A DNA stretch of 32,477 nt from Helicobacter sp. Its GTDB lineage: Bacteria; Campylobacterota; Campylobacteria; Campylobacterales; Helicobacteraceae. The first letter of the stretch is position 1. Each line of letters opens with the position of its first letter. The translations under genes were made by a program, and so were the position numbers. This document shows, one piece after another, positions 1 to 8,113 of the stretch. Below the pieces are notes generated by a model that saw only the letters and a program-made list of their open reading frames with translations, ran no database searches and had not been told where the DNA came from. The stretch spans positions 1-32,477 of the forward strand of contig NZ_JAAVGY010000021.1 of assembly GCF_014799995.1 (NCBI RefSeq), written 5' to 3'.

Positions 1-564
1 ATAGCTTGCTTTTTTGAGCACTTCTAGGGCAAATTTTTCATCACTATGAATTTGATTCAATATGTTTTTGTGCATAAAGGGTGATTTTTCGCCCGGATTG
101 AACTTTTTGAGATTGACATATTCTCCCCTCTTCAAATCGCCGAGAAGTTCAATCATCTCATCTAGCCTTGTTTCACCGCTTTTGAGGGCAACCCCGTCTT
201 TCACATCTAAAGTAAGGTTGCTCAAAAGAATAGAGAGACTTTTATACCGATTCATTGTAGGTTGTTTAATGGGGACATCTTTGCTAAGAAGTTGATTTTC
301 TATTTGCTCTAAAAGTATTTTATAGTCCCTTTTATATTTTGTGCGTTTGCGCCACATACGATAAGTGCCACCTACTTCTAAGAATCCTACAACAATAAAA
401 AAAACTACCACAGGGATTACAAACCATACGGCGACAGGAAGCGTAATGCTTTGTGCGCTAAATGGAATCGCAAACGAGTAACTTTCGCCGCTAAGGCTAT
501 AAACATAAAGCCCTAAAAGGACGATGAATATAAACAATGTGCTAATGTAGTATTTGAATTTCAT
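1..564 (-). CDS. Membrane-anchored hypothetical protein, partial (3' end outside the window)
   Basis: An open frame runs from an ATG at 564 leftwards to the window edge with no stop, giving at least 188 residues. The ATG overlaps the stop of the dksA-like gene (ATGA, 561-564), so translation is probably coupled. The N-terminus has a hydrophobic segment at about residues 4-22 and a second at about 42-64, followed by a basic stretch (residues near RMWRKRTKYKR) and a charged, presumably cytoplasmic, region. This suggests a two-pass inner-membrane protein with a large cytoplasmic C-terminus. I do not recognise a domain. Its place at the end of the accD-rlmH-dksA cluster resembles the H. pylori arrangement, from memory. 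Function unknown. Confidence 0.8.
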   Translation of the reverse strand, partial: MKFKYYISTLFIFIVLLGLYVYSLSGESYSFAIPFSAQSITLPVAVWFVIPVVVFFIVVGFLEVGGTYRMWRKRTKYKRDYKILLEQIENQLLSKDVPIKQPTMNRYKSLSILLSNLTLDVKDGVALKSGETRLDEMIELLGDLKRGEYVNLKKFNPGEKSPFMHKNILNQIHSDEKFALEVLKKASY

Positions 565-920
565 TTTTGATCCTTTGAATCTTTTTCAATAATTTGTCGG
601 CATACTATACAATATTTTGCATGTGGTTTTGCTTTTAAACGTTGGATTCCGATTGATTCCTCACACATTTCACAGATTCCATAGATTCCCTCATCAATTT
701 TTTCTAAGGCTCTTTCAATGTGTTCTAATTCTAAAAAATGCCTTTGAGAAATAGAAGCTTCTAACACATTTCTTGTTTGCATTGCGGCGTAATCTGCTTC
801 GTTAATATTGCTATTTTGGATATGCTCCATTGTTTGTTTGTGAATGGAATTATTGTCTAAAATTGCCTTTTTTTTGGCTAGCAAAATAGACCTAAAATTT
901 TCTAATTCACTTGGACGCAT
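561..920 (-). CDS. dksA: DksA/TraR-type C4 zinc-finger regulator
   Basis: This 119-residue protein has the C-terminal four-cysteine zinc finger of the DksA/TraR family (CEMC ... CIVC) and an N-terminal coiled-coil region. Proteins of this family bind in the RNA polymerase secondary channel and, with ppGpp, adjust transcription of ribosomal and stress genes. The frame is open upstream to 965, but the ATG at 920 is preceded by AGGAGAAACA, a strong ribosome binding site, and gives the start MRPSELENF, so I choose it. It lies 11 bases after rlmH and overlaps the next gene by 4 bases, which indicates an operon. The coding strand has a run of eight A's in the codons for AKKKA, a possible slippage site. 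The acidic coiled-coil tip of canonical DksA was not verified. Confidence 0.85.
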   Translation of the reverse strand: MRPSELENFRSILLAKKKAILDNNSIHKQTMEHIQNSNINEADYAAMQTRNVLEASISQRHFLELEHIERALEKIDEGIYGICEMCEESIGIQRLKAKPHAKYCIVCRQIIEKDSKDQK

Positions 921-931
921 TGTTTCTCCTA

Positions 932-1399
932 TTATTTGTGATATGGATGATTGTGAATTAAACAAAATGCACGATAGATTTGCTCGCTTAACACGACTTT
1001 GGCGATTTTGTGGCTAAAGGTAAGCGCAGAAAGTGCGATTTGTGTGTGGCAATCTTGAATGAAATCCTCCTCTAATCCATACGCTCCACCAATGAAAAAT
1101 GCAATGTTGCTTTGGTTTTGTAGAATCTTTGCAAAGTCAAAAGAATCTAACTTTTTGGCATTGGGGCTTAGTGCGATTCTGTATTGATTCTCTTTAAAGG
1201 TTTTAAGAAACTCCTTTGTATAAGACTTTTTGGCTTCTTTTGCTTCTTGTTTTTGACTTAAGTTGATTGCTTTGCAAAACAAATTGACAAATTCTAGTTT
1301 CGCTCCAAATTTCCCGCATAATGTAGCAAATTCTTCGCATAATTGGTCGCTTAAGTCTTGATGATTTTTAGCGATATAATATACAATGATTTTAATCAT
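932..1399 (-). CDS. rlmH: 23S rRNA pseudouridine-1915 N3-methyltransferase RlmH
   Basis: The 155-residue length and content fit the RlmH family of SPOUT methyltransferases, which methylate pseudouridine 1915 in helix 69 of 23S rRNA using S-adenosylmethionine. Family signatures visible are the FFIGGAYGLEEDF segment (about residues 100-112; the SAM-binding knot) and the C-terminal segment LSALTFSHKIAKVVLSEQIYRA, followed by an HNHPYHK tail. The gene lies between accD (66 bases upstream) and the dksA-like gene, the same order I remember in H. pylori (HP0950, HP0949, HP0948). Housekeeping gene, complete. Confidence 0.93.
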   Translation of the reverse strand: MIKIIVYYIAKNHQDLSDQLCEEFATLCGKFGAKLEFVNLFCKAINLSQKQEAKEAKKSYTKEFLKTFKENQYRIALSPNAKKLDSFDFAKILQNQSNIAFFIGGAYGLEEDFIQDCHTQIALSALTFSHKIAKVVLSEQIYRAFCLIHNHPYHK

Positions 1400-1465
1400 A
1401 GCAGTTTTTGATTACGAAATTGGAGATGAGACAATGGAGTCAAAATCTCTTTGCGATTCTGCATT

Positions 1466-2314
1466 CTAGGCTTCTGTTTTGAGATATTCTAACGCTTGGG
1501 CAATGGTTTGCTTCATATCTTTGCGCTGCACAATCATATCAATCAGTCCGTGCTCTAGTAAAAATTCTGCAGTTTGGAATCCTTGCGGCAAATCTGCTCC
1601 AATGGTTTGTTTGATGACTCTTGCGCCTGCAAATCCAATCATCGCACCGGGCTCTGCCATAATCAAATCTCCCAAAAATGCAAATGATGCGCTCACGCCT
1701 CCCATTGTTGGGTCGCTTAACACGGAGATGAAAGGCAGATGCGCTTCACTTAGGGCATTTAAAGCAGCAGACGTTTTTGCCATTTGCATTAGCGAAAAAG
1801 TAGATTCTTGCATTCTTGCCCCGCCGCTCGCACTCACAATCACTAAGCCTTGTCGTTTTTCTATGGCGCGCTGAATTGCACGGACGATTTTTTCTCCCTC
1901 TACGGAAGCAAGTGAGCCCCCCATAAAGCCAAAATCAAATAATGCAATTTGTACGCTAATGCCATTGATTGTGCATTCTCCACTGACGATTGCACTTGGA
2001 CGACCGCATTTTTTAGAGTATTCCTCTACGCGTTTTTTGTAGCTTTTTTTATCTACAAAATCTAGTGGGTCATTGGGGGCTAAATCTTTATCAAACTCTA
2101 CAAAACTTCCTTCATCACACATTAATGCGATTCTGTCTTCTAAGCTAATGCGCATATGGAAGTCGCATTTTGGGCATACATAGTGTTGTGCAATGATTTC
2201 TTTATAATACATTAGTGCATTGCAGCTTGGGCATTTTACCCAATGGCTTGGAGCTTCTTGTGGCATGGCTCTATCGTCCTTTTTGAAGTTTTTGAAAAAA
2301 TCTGCAAAACCCAT
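1466..2314 (-). CDS. accD: Acetyl-CoA carboxylase carboxyltransferase subunit beta
   Basis: AccD pairs with AccA to move the carboxyl group from biotin to acetyl-CoA, making malonyl-CoA for fatty acid synthesis. The 282-residue protein has the N-terminal C4 zinc ribbon (Cys28, Cys31, Cys47, Cys50) and the crotonase-like carboxyltransferase core with VIVSASGGARMQES, the glycine-rich acyl-CoA/oxyanion motif, and DPTMGGVSASFA. The frame is open upstream to 2350, but the ATG at 2314 has AAGGAAATCAAA in front of it and gives the family-typical start MGFADFFKNF. It is the first gene of the minus-strand cluster. The promoter should lie between 2315 and 2460, a gap shared with the divergent methyltransferase gene. 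Confidence 0.96.
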   Translation of the reverse strand: MGFADFFKNFKKDDRAMPQEAPSHWVKCPSCNALMYYKEIIAQHYVCPKCDFHMRISLEDRIALMCDEGSFVEFDKDLAPNDPLDFVDKKSYKKRVEEYSKKCGRPSAIVSGECTINGISVQIALFDFGFMGGSLASVEGEKIVRAIQRAIEKRQGLVIVSASGGARMQESTFSLMQMAKTSAALNALSEAHLPFISVLSDPTMGGVSASFAFLGDLIMAEPGAMIGFAGARVIKQTIGADLPQGFQTAEFLLEHGLIDMIVQRKDMKQTIAQALEYLKTEA

Positions 2315-2412
2315 TTTGATTTCCTTAAACTTAAATAGCTTTCGCTTCACGATTCCACAAATTGCAAGTGGAGCAGTGTCTTAAAATAAGAAATTTTGAA
2401 AAATGACTAAAA

Positions 2413-2421
2413 TTGTATAAA
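2413..2421 (+). promoter_or_regulatory. Probable -10 region for the mnmC-like gene
   Basis: The sequence TTGTATAAAA sits about 40 bases before the chosen ATG at 2460 and contains a good TATAAA -10 hexamer in extended form (TGTATAAA). In Campylobacterota the -35 element is usually weak, and none is obvious here. The intergenic gap with accD is divergent, so a promoter for each direction is expected. Confidence 0.4.
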
Positions 2422-2459
2422 ATTATGTGTTAATTTACACTTTAAAAAGAAGCAAAAAG

Positions 2460-3230
2460 ATGCAGATTTTGACAGAAGATTCTAGTGTAACACTCTATAA
2501 TAAACAATTTTGTGAAGCTTATCATAGTGCAAAAGACGGCGCATTGCAAGAGACTTTGCACAAACACATTTTGCCAGCTCTTGCGCTGAAGTTTTACGAG
2601 CCGATTTTGTCTGTGCTTGATATTTGCTTTGGGCTTGGATTTAATACGCTTTGCTTGGTGTATATGGCGCGTTTGCGAGGCTTTAAGGGCAAGATTTTGA
2701 TTTATTCTCCCGAATTAGATTCCAATCTTTTATCGCAACTTTTAACACACCCTTATCCAAAAGAGCTAGAATCCGAGCGCGTGATTTTAGAATCCCTAAT
2801 CCAGAGACATTTTTATCAAGAACGAAATCTTGAAATTGTCCTGTATGTAGGAGATGCGAGGGAGGGTTTAAATCATCTTAAGAATGTTTCTAGTAGGATT
2901 CCTTTTAATCTCATTTTCCAAGACCCTTTTAGCCCTGCAAAGAATCGTAATTTATGGACTTATGAGTATTTTAAAGCCTTGTATGGCTTGAGTGCAGAGA
3001 ATGTTATTATCACCACTTATAGCCACCATTCCTCTATGCTATATTCTGCGTTTCTTGCGGGTTTTTATGCTTATAAGCTTCAGCAGAAATCTGTGCGGGA
3101 TTCCATTATCCTAACCAAAACACAAGAGATTCCTCCTCTAGCATTGGAGAATGTTTTGCAAATTACGCCTATCAATCTTGCGCATAAAATCAAAACAAAT
3201 CCGAATCTTTGGGGATTATATGATGAATAA
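2460..3230 (+). CDS. MnmC/MnmD-like tRNA 5-methylaminomethyluridine methyltransferase (DUF752)
   Basis: The 256-residue protein matches the methyltransferase half of MnmC, which methylates aminomethyl-uridine at the wobble base of some tRNAs. Visible signatures are the SAM-binding segment DICFGLGFNT (about residues 49-58) and the family motif FQDPFSPAKNRNLWTYEYF near the middle. The N-terminal opening, TEDSSVTLYN, is also typical. The FAD-dependent oxidase half of E. coli MnmC is absent, so this is an MnmD-type stand-alone enzyme. A GTG at 2427 also opens the frame, but the ATG at 2460 starts where the family starts. It neighbours accD divergently, as I recall for HP0951 in H. pylori. Confidence 0.8.
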   Translation: MQILTEDSSVTLYNKQFCEAYHSAKDGALQETLHKHILPALALKFYEPILSVLDICFGLGFNTLCLVYMARLRGFKGKILIYSPELDSNLLSQLLTHPYPKELESERVILESLIQRHFYQERNLEIVLYVGDAREGLNHLKNVSSRIPFNLIFQDPFSPAKNRNLWTYEYFKALYGLSAENVIITTYSHHSSMLYSAFLAGFYAYKLQQKSVRDSIILTKTQEIPPLALENVLQITPINLAHKIKTNPNLWGLYDE

Positions 3231-3254
3231 TTTTTTATTTGGGATTGGCATTTA

Positions 3255-4568
3255 ATGACGTATTTTTTATTTGTCTGCGTAATGCTTTTGATTTATACGC
3301 GCCCCTTTGGGATTCCAATATGGGCGATAAGCGTATTGGGGGCATTGCTTGCTTCCGTGTTTGGAATCGTCAATCTAAGCGATGTAGGGTTTGTGTGGAG
3401 TATGGTTTGGGATTCCACTTTGGTTTTAGTGGGATTGATTGTTTTGACGCTTGCGCTAGAGCGCATTTTATTCTTTGATTTTTTGGCATATCAGATTTTG
3501 TGCTTTGCCGGAGTGAAAGCGACAAAGGAGCAGGGCGAGGAATCTTGCGAAGAGAGATTTTATTGCGCGAGTTGGAAACTTTTTATTCTTTTAGTGCTTT
3601 TTGGAGCATTTTTAGCAACATTTTTTGCAAACGATGGGGCGATTTTGGTGCTTACGCCGCTAATGTTCGCACTTTTTTCTGATAAAAATGTGGGATTCTA
3701 TGCGCCTTTGGTGATTTTCTTGCTTTTTATGGGGTTTATGAGTGATTTTGCCTCCAATCTTTTTATTTTATCCAATCTTACAAATATCCTAACTGCGTCT
3801 TTTTTCGCGATTCCTTTTGCGGAATTTCTACGCTTTATGGCTTTGCCACAAAGTTTTGCAATCCTTGCTTCGCTTTTAGTTTTTTGGTATTTATTGGGAG
3901 TAAAATTGCCTCAAAAACTCATATTAACAAGTCATTTCAAACAAGAATCTTTAAGCAAGTTTGGGATTTGCTTTTGTTTTATATTACTCGCACTTTTGCC
4001 AAGTTGCGCGGCATTAGCAGCGTATTTTAGGATTCCACTTTGTCTTTTTGTGGGTCTGTGCGCAATGTTGGCGGTTGGCTATGGTGTCAAGTTAGGCAGA
4101 ATCGCACCGCTTCAGTTGCTCAAAGAATCTCCCTTTAGTGTGGTGATTTTTAGTCTTGGATTATTTGTCGTAGTTTATGGGCTTAAAAATGCTGGATTGT
4201 TAGAGATTTTACAGAGTGGAATCTCCTACATTGGAGAGCAGGGCAGATTCTTAAGTCTCCTTAGTGTTGGGTTTTTAAGCGCATTTGGAAGCAGTTTGAT
4301 TAATAATTTGCCAATGATTATGCTCGGCGATTTAGCCCTAAGGGAAGTGGGCGATTTGCCCTTAGTTTTTGCGCATTTATTGGGCTGTAATATCGGCTCA
4401 AAATTCACACCCATTGGCTCTCTCGCGACACTTTTATGGCTTGTGAGCTTAAGGCGATATGGAATCTTGATTCCGCTTTTTAGATATTTGGTACTCGCCT
4501 TTTGCTTTAGCGCAGTCGTGCTGTTTTGCGCCATTGTAGGATTGTATTTGAGCGTGATTTGGATTTAG
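3255..4568 (+). CDS. ArsB/NhaD-family ion permease
   Basis: The protein has 437 residues and about 11-12 hydrophobic membrane segments. It resembles ArsB and related ion-transporter-superfamily permeases. Signatures are the paired loops ATFFANDGAILVLTPLM (about residues 120-136) and SSLINNLPMIMLGDLAL, followed by GCNIGSKFTPIGSLATLLW, the second inverted-repeat half with the ion-binding Asn and Gly-rich turn. Such proteins export arsenite or antimonite, or exchange sodium for protons. No arsR or arsC lies beside it, so the substrate is uncertain. It begins 24 bases after the mnmC-like gene with only a weak ribosome binding site, and may be co-transcribed. Confidence 0.82.
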   Translation: MTYFLFVCVMLLIYTRPFGIPIWAISVLGALLASVFGIVNLSDVGFVWSMVWDSTLVLVGLIVLTLALERILFFDFLAYQILCFAGVKATKEQGEESCEERFYCASWKLFILLVLFGAFLATFFANDGAILVLTPLMFALFSDKNVGFYAPLVIFLLFMGFMSDFASNLFILSNLTNILTASFFAIPFAEFLRFMALPQSFAILASLLVFWYLLGVKLPQKLILTSHFKQESLSKFGICFCFILLALLPSCAALAAYFRIPLCLFVGLCAMLAVGYGVKLGRIAPLQLLKESPFSVVIFSLGLFVVVYGLKNAGLLEILQSGISYIGEQGRFLSLLSVGFLSAFGSSLINNLPMIMLGDLALREVGDLPLVFAHLLGCNIGSKFTPIGSLATLLWLVSLRRYGILIPLFRYLVLAFCFSAVVLFCAIVGLYLSVIWI

Positions 4569-4621
4569 TAATCTGTCTCTCCGTTTTAATTTGGGATTAA
4601 GATTTTAGCGATTAAAAAGTA

Positions 4622-4650
4622 TGAAATCTCTGATTTCCACCACTTTTAAT
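4622..4650. terminator. Possible short bidirectional terminator between convergent genes
   Basis: GAAATC-TCT-GATTTC (4623-4637) forms a 6-bp stem with a 3-base loop and is followed by a T-rich run (4643-4652). It lies between the end of the permease gene and the end of the convergent SnoaL-like gene. The stem is AT-rich and weak, so the call is tentative. Confidence 0.3.
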
Positions 4651-4659
4651 TTATATCTC

Positions 4660-5073
4660 TTAGTTCTTTAAAGCCTGAATAATCCCAATCATTCCAACGC
4701 CCGCAATGTCTTTTATGATTTTGCCATTTTCATTGAAATAATAAAAATTCATAAAAGTTGTTTTAAATGTTTTACCCGTTGCGGGAATGTCCATAAATTG
4801 TCCATCGTTTGTTCCGCTGCATTCCCACATAACGGCAACTTTGTCATTTTCAGCTACAATATCTTGCATTGTCCATTGCACATTTGAAAAGGATTTTCTT
4901 AGCCAATGCACAAGCGAAAGATAGCCTTTGCCACCATATAGAGGCTCGGGCGATGCGGGGGTCAAAAATGGTGCATTATCGTCTATCAATGCGTCTGCCA
5001 TTTTCTCGTCTGCGGTGTTAATCATCACTTGAAATTTTTTCATTGTCTCTATATTGTGCTGTGCCGTATTCAT
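4660..5073 (-). CDS. SnoaL-like / ester cyclase family protein
   Basis: This 137-residue protein has the pattern of the SnoaL-like NTF2-fold family. It has an N-terminal helix, an acidic and Pro-rich turn near LTPASPEPLYGGKGY, then a strand region VAVMWECSGTNDGQF, and a strand KTTFMNFYYFNENGKI ending in a hydrophobic tail. Members include polyketide cyclases and many small proteins of unknown substrate. The ATG at 5073 has AAGGATTCTATT in front, a fair ribosome binding site. It is transcribed alone, opposite to both neighbours. It sits between the 3' end of the permease gene and a short diverged copy of that 3' end, so it may have arrived by insertion. The substrate cannot be told. Confidence 0.7.
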   Translation of the reverse strand: MNTAQHNIETMKKFQVMINTADEKMADALIDDNAPFLTPASPEPLYGGKGYLSLVHWLRKSFSNVQWTMQDIVAENDKVAVMWECSGTNDGQFMDIPATGKTFKTTFMNFYYFNENGKIIKDIAGVGMIGIIQALKN

Positions 5074-5259
5074 AATAGAATCCTTGTTCTATAAAGATAA
5101 TAATTATTATATCAGATTTATATTAAAATTTTTAGACGACAAAGCAAGAGGTAAAAATAGTGAATTGTGCTATCGCAGGGTTATTTGAGTGTGATTTGGA
5201 TTCAATAGTACATAATAAATATGTTAAAATATTGAGAAATCTTAACGCAAAGGGAGTTT
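5074..5259. other. Intergenic region with hsdR promoter and a diverged copy of the permease 3' end
   Basis: This 186-base gap holds the promoter of the SnoaL-like gene on the minus strand, and about 45 bases (5164-5210) that match the last 45 bases of the ArsB-like gene (4524-4570) with mostly transition differences and one 2-base gap. It also holds a TTAAAAT -10-like hexamer (5224-5230) and the AGGGAG ribosome binding site (5251-5256) for hsdR. No small gene was found. Confidence 0.45.
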
Positions 5260-7241
5260 TTGGACAAACTAGAACAAGAAGCGAGACTAGAGATTGACAA
5301 ATTGCTTTGCGAAGCAGGGTTTAGGATTCTGAACATTCAAGAATTTAAGCCCAATTTGGCAAAGGCTCATTGTGCTGTACGTGAGTTTGTGCTCAAAAAC
5401 GGCACGAGGGCAGATTATGTGCTGTTTGTGGCAGGCAGAGCATGCGCGGTGATAGAGGCAAAGAAGCCAAACGCTTTAAGTGGCGCGGAGAATCAGTCGT
5501 TAAAATATGCGCAAAATCTTGCAAAAGAGCTAGGCAAGATTACTTTCCTCTACCAAAGCAATGCAAACGAGCTATTTTTTACGAATCTCAAAGAGCCAAA
5601 GCCAAAGGCGCGCAAGATTTTTGCATTCCATTCGCCCGAAGAATTGCAGGCAAAGCTTGATGACAAAAGCTCGTTACGTGCTCGAATCTCGCAGCTCCCC
5701 TTGCTTGAAAGCGCGCGTTTGCGCGACTGCCAAAAAGACGCAATCGTTGGCTTAGAAAAATCGTTGCAAAGCAACAAGCAACGTGCGCTAGTTTATATGG
5801 CAACAGGCGCGGGCAAAACTTTCACGGCATGCAATATCGCCTATCGCCTAATTGCGCACGCAAAGGCAAAACGCATTCTATTTCTTGTCGATAGAAACAA
5901 TCTTGGCAAGCAAACCAAAAAAGAATTTGATAATTTTATAGTCCCCAAAGACAAGCGATATTTTAGCGAGATTTATAATGTGGTGCATTTAGAAACAAAT
6001 GCGATTCCAGAGGAATCTAAAGTCGTGATAACGACAATCCAGAGGCTTTATTCCATGCTTTGTGGAGAATCGGAGTTTGATTCTGTCAATGAAGAATATT
6101 CAGGCTTTGAAAGCCATGATGTCCAAACAAAAGAGGTTGCGTACAATCCCCAAATGGGCATTGATACATTTGATTTTATTATCATCGATGAATGCCACCG
6201 CAGCATTTATGGGCAATGGCGGCAAGTACTTGAATATTTTGACGCGTTTCTTATCGGGCTTAGCGCGACACCCTCGAAGCATACTCTAGGCTTTTTCGCC
6301 CAAAATGTCGTGCGCAATATGACTTAGAAAAATCCATTCTCGATAAAGTCAATGTGGGCTATGAAATCTTTAGAATCAAAACCCAAATCAGCGAAAAAGG
6401 CAGCGTCATTGAGGCAAGCGCAGAATTTCAAGTACCATTTCGTGACAAAGAGACGCGAAAAATTGGTTATGAAACACTCGAAGAAGATTTAGAATATTCT
6501 AAAACAGACCTAGACCGCTCCGTGCTCGCCCCAAGTCAGATTCGCACGATTTTACAGACTTATAAAGATAAAGTATTCACAGAGCTTTTTCCCGAGCGAA
6601 AGCCAAGCTATTTGCCAAAAACCTTGATTTTTGCCAAAGACGATAACCATGCCGAAGAGATTGTGCGCATTGCACGCGAAGTTTTTAATGAAAGCAACAC
6701 ATTTGCGCAAAAAATCACCTATAATATCGGCAATCAGAATCCGCACGAGCTCATTAATAGCTTTAGAAACTCCAAGCAATTTAGAATCGCCGTAACCGTA
6801 GATATGATAGCCACAGGTACAGACATTAAGCCGCTCGAAGTTTTGATTTTTATGCGCGATATTAAGTCGGCGAGCTACTATGCGCAAATGGTTGGGCGCG
6901 GCGTGCGCAGCATTCATCGCGAGGATTTACGCGCGGTTACACCAAACGCAGATTCCAAGACGCATTTTTATGTGATAGACGCAGTCGGCGTGAGCGAGAG
7001 CCAAAAGCTCGATTCGCGTCCGCTTGAGCGCAAAAAATCCTTAAACTTCAAAGAGATTTTAAATTGCGTGCGCGAGAGTGTGGAAAAAGGCGACTATGAA
7101 AAAGATATGCTGTTAAGTCTCGCCTCGAGGCTAAGTCGCCTAGAACTCAAACTAGGCGATGACGATAATGCGAGCCTAAAAGACTCGAGCGGCAAGAGCC
7201 TCTGCGCCCTCGCGGGCGAGATTTTGGAGTTTGCCGATTCG

Positions 7242-7258
7242 GAGTGTTCCGAACACTC
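7242..7258. repeat. Perfect inverted repeat in the hsdR linker
   Basis: GAGTGTTC-C-GAACACTC has 8-bp perfect arms around one base and encodes SECSEHS in the hsdR frame. It lies in the low-complexity linker that also holds the CATTCTGAG-type repeat, and may be part of the same family of small palindromic insertions. Confidence 0.6.
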
Positions 7259-7335
7259 GCTCTTGCAATCCGCACTCTCGCCTTGCCAAACCGAGATTCC
7301 CAGCTGCCAAGCTGAAATTTCTCGCGATTTCAAGC

Positions 7336-7411
7336 CTTCCTTGTGTGATTCCGAGCCTCTCCCTTGTCATTCTGAGCCTTTAGGCGAAGAATCTCAAAAC
7401 AAAGAATCCCC
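7336..7411 (+). repeat. Small dispersed repeat (CATTCTGAG...GAAGAATCTC type) inside hsdR
   Basis: The core TGTCATTCTGAGCC ... GGCGAAGAATCTC (7365-7395) is followed by AAAACAAAGAATCCC. A diverged half-copy, TTGTGTGATTCCGAGCCT, lies just upstream at about 7340. It is translated as CHSEPLGEESQ. I recall this kind of sequence as a widespread short repeat in Helicobacter and other gut bacteria, normally intergenic. A related copy lies inside hsdS at 9855. Confidence 0.6.
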
Positions 7412-8113
7412 AAGCAACCCGCTCGAGATTTTCAAAGACGAAAGCTTTTGCAATCGGCTTCTAGCAATGGCGAAAAAGAGCAAAATCTACATCGATGAAA
7501 CCTCGCAAGATTGCGTGCTGCACACGGGGTTTGACACACAAAAAGCGCAGAATCTCATCAACAGATTCCTTGATTTTATCTTGAGAAATAAAGACGAAAT
7601 CGAGGTGCTAAGCATCATCTATGCGCGAGATTACAAGAATCGCCACCTGACATATAGGGTGATTAGCGAGCTCGCAATCAAGCTCGAGCGCGATTTCATG
7701 GACATTCCGAGCCTCTGGAACGCGTTTGCTTTGCGCGATAAAGACAGGGTGAGCAGGAATCCGAGCAAGAACCTCATAAATCTCATCAGCCTCGTGCGCT
7801 ACGCGCTGCATCATGACGATAAGCTGCAAGATTTTGCAATTGTTTCCATTTCGCGCTATAATTTGTGGATTGGACGCTGCATGCAAAAAGGCATGCGCTT
7901 TAGCCCCGAGCAGGAGGCATTTTTGGAGCTCATCAGAGATTACATCATCGCAAATGGAATCGCTGAAATTGCCGATATTCAAGAGATTTGCGAGAGTTTG
8001 GGCGGGCTGTATCGCGCAAAGGCATTGTTCAAAGAATCGCTCGAAACGCTCATCGATGAGCTCGGAATGGCGTTGGTGGGGTAGGTTAAGCAAAAAAAGG
8101 ATAAGATTCTGAC

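Larger units (their letters stand above)
5260..8084 (+). pseudogene. hsdR: Type I restriction enzyme R subunit (HsdR, EcoE/K-like), frameshifted
   Basis: HsdR provides the nuclease and DNA translocase of type I restriction enzymes. The gene starts at a TTG (5260) behind AGGGAG. The N-terminus has the PD-(D/E)xK nuclease residues (Asp52, Glu66, Lys68 in IEAKKP), then Walker A ATGAGKTF (about 181-188), IIIDECHRS and LSATPSK. The frame then stops at 6325-6327. The continuation EKSILDKVNVGYEIFR, with later motifs such as YYAQMVGRGVR, lies in another frame up to 8084. Adding one base near 6310 (GTCGTG-CGCAATATG) restores a smooth protein of about 941 residues. The break falls inside the helicase core, so neither half should restrict DNA. 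Between about 7190 and 7430 the second half carries a Ser/Glu/Cys-rich linker made from dispersed-repeat sequence. A sequencing error is possible. Confidence 0.88.

Noticed and set aside
62..295. Small plus-strand open frame at the left edge
   Set aside because: It is the antisense shadow of the membrane protein on the minus strand and has no ribosome binding site.
864..872. Eight-base T run in the dksA-like gene as a phase-variable switch
   Set aside because: Short poly-A/T runs are frequent in an AT-rich genome, and the frame is open; no evidence of an alternative state.
7608..8093. 161-codon minus-strand frame opposite the end of hsdR
   Set aside because: It mirrors hsdR codon structure, has no recognisable domain and no ribosome binding site; the plus-strand frame shows HsdR homology.
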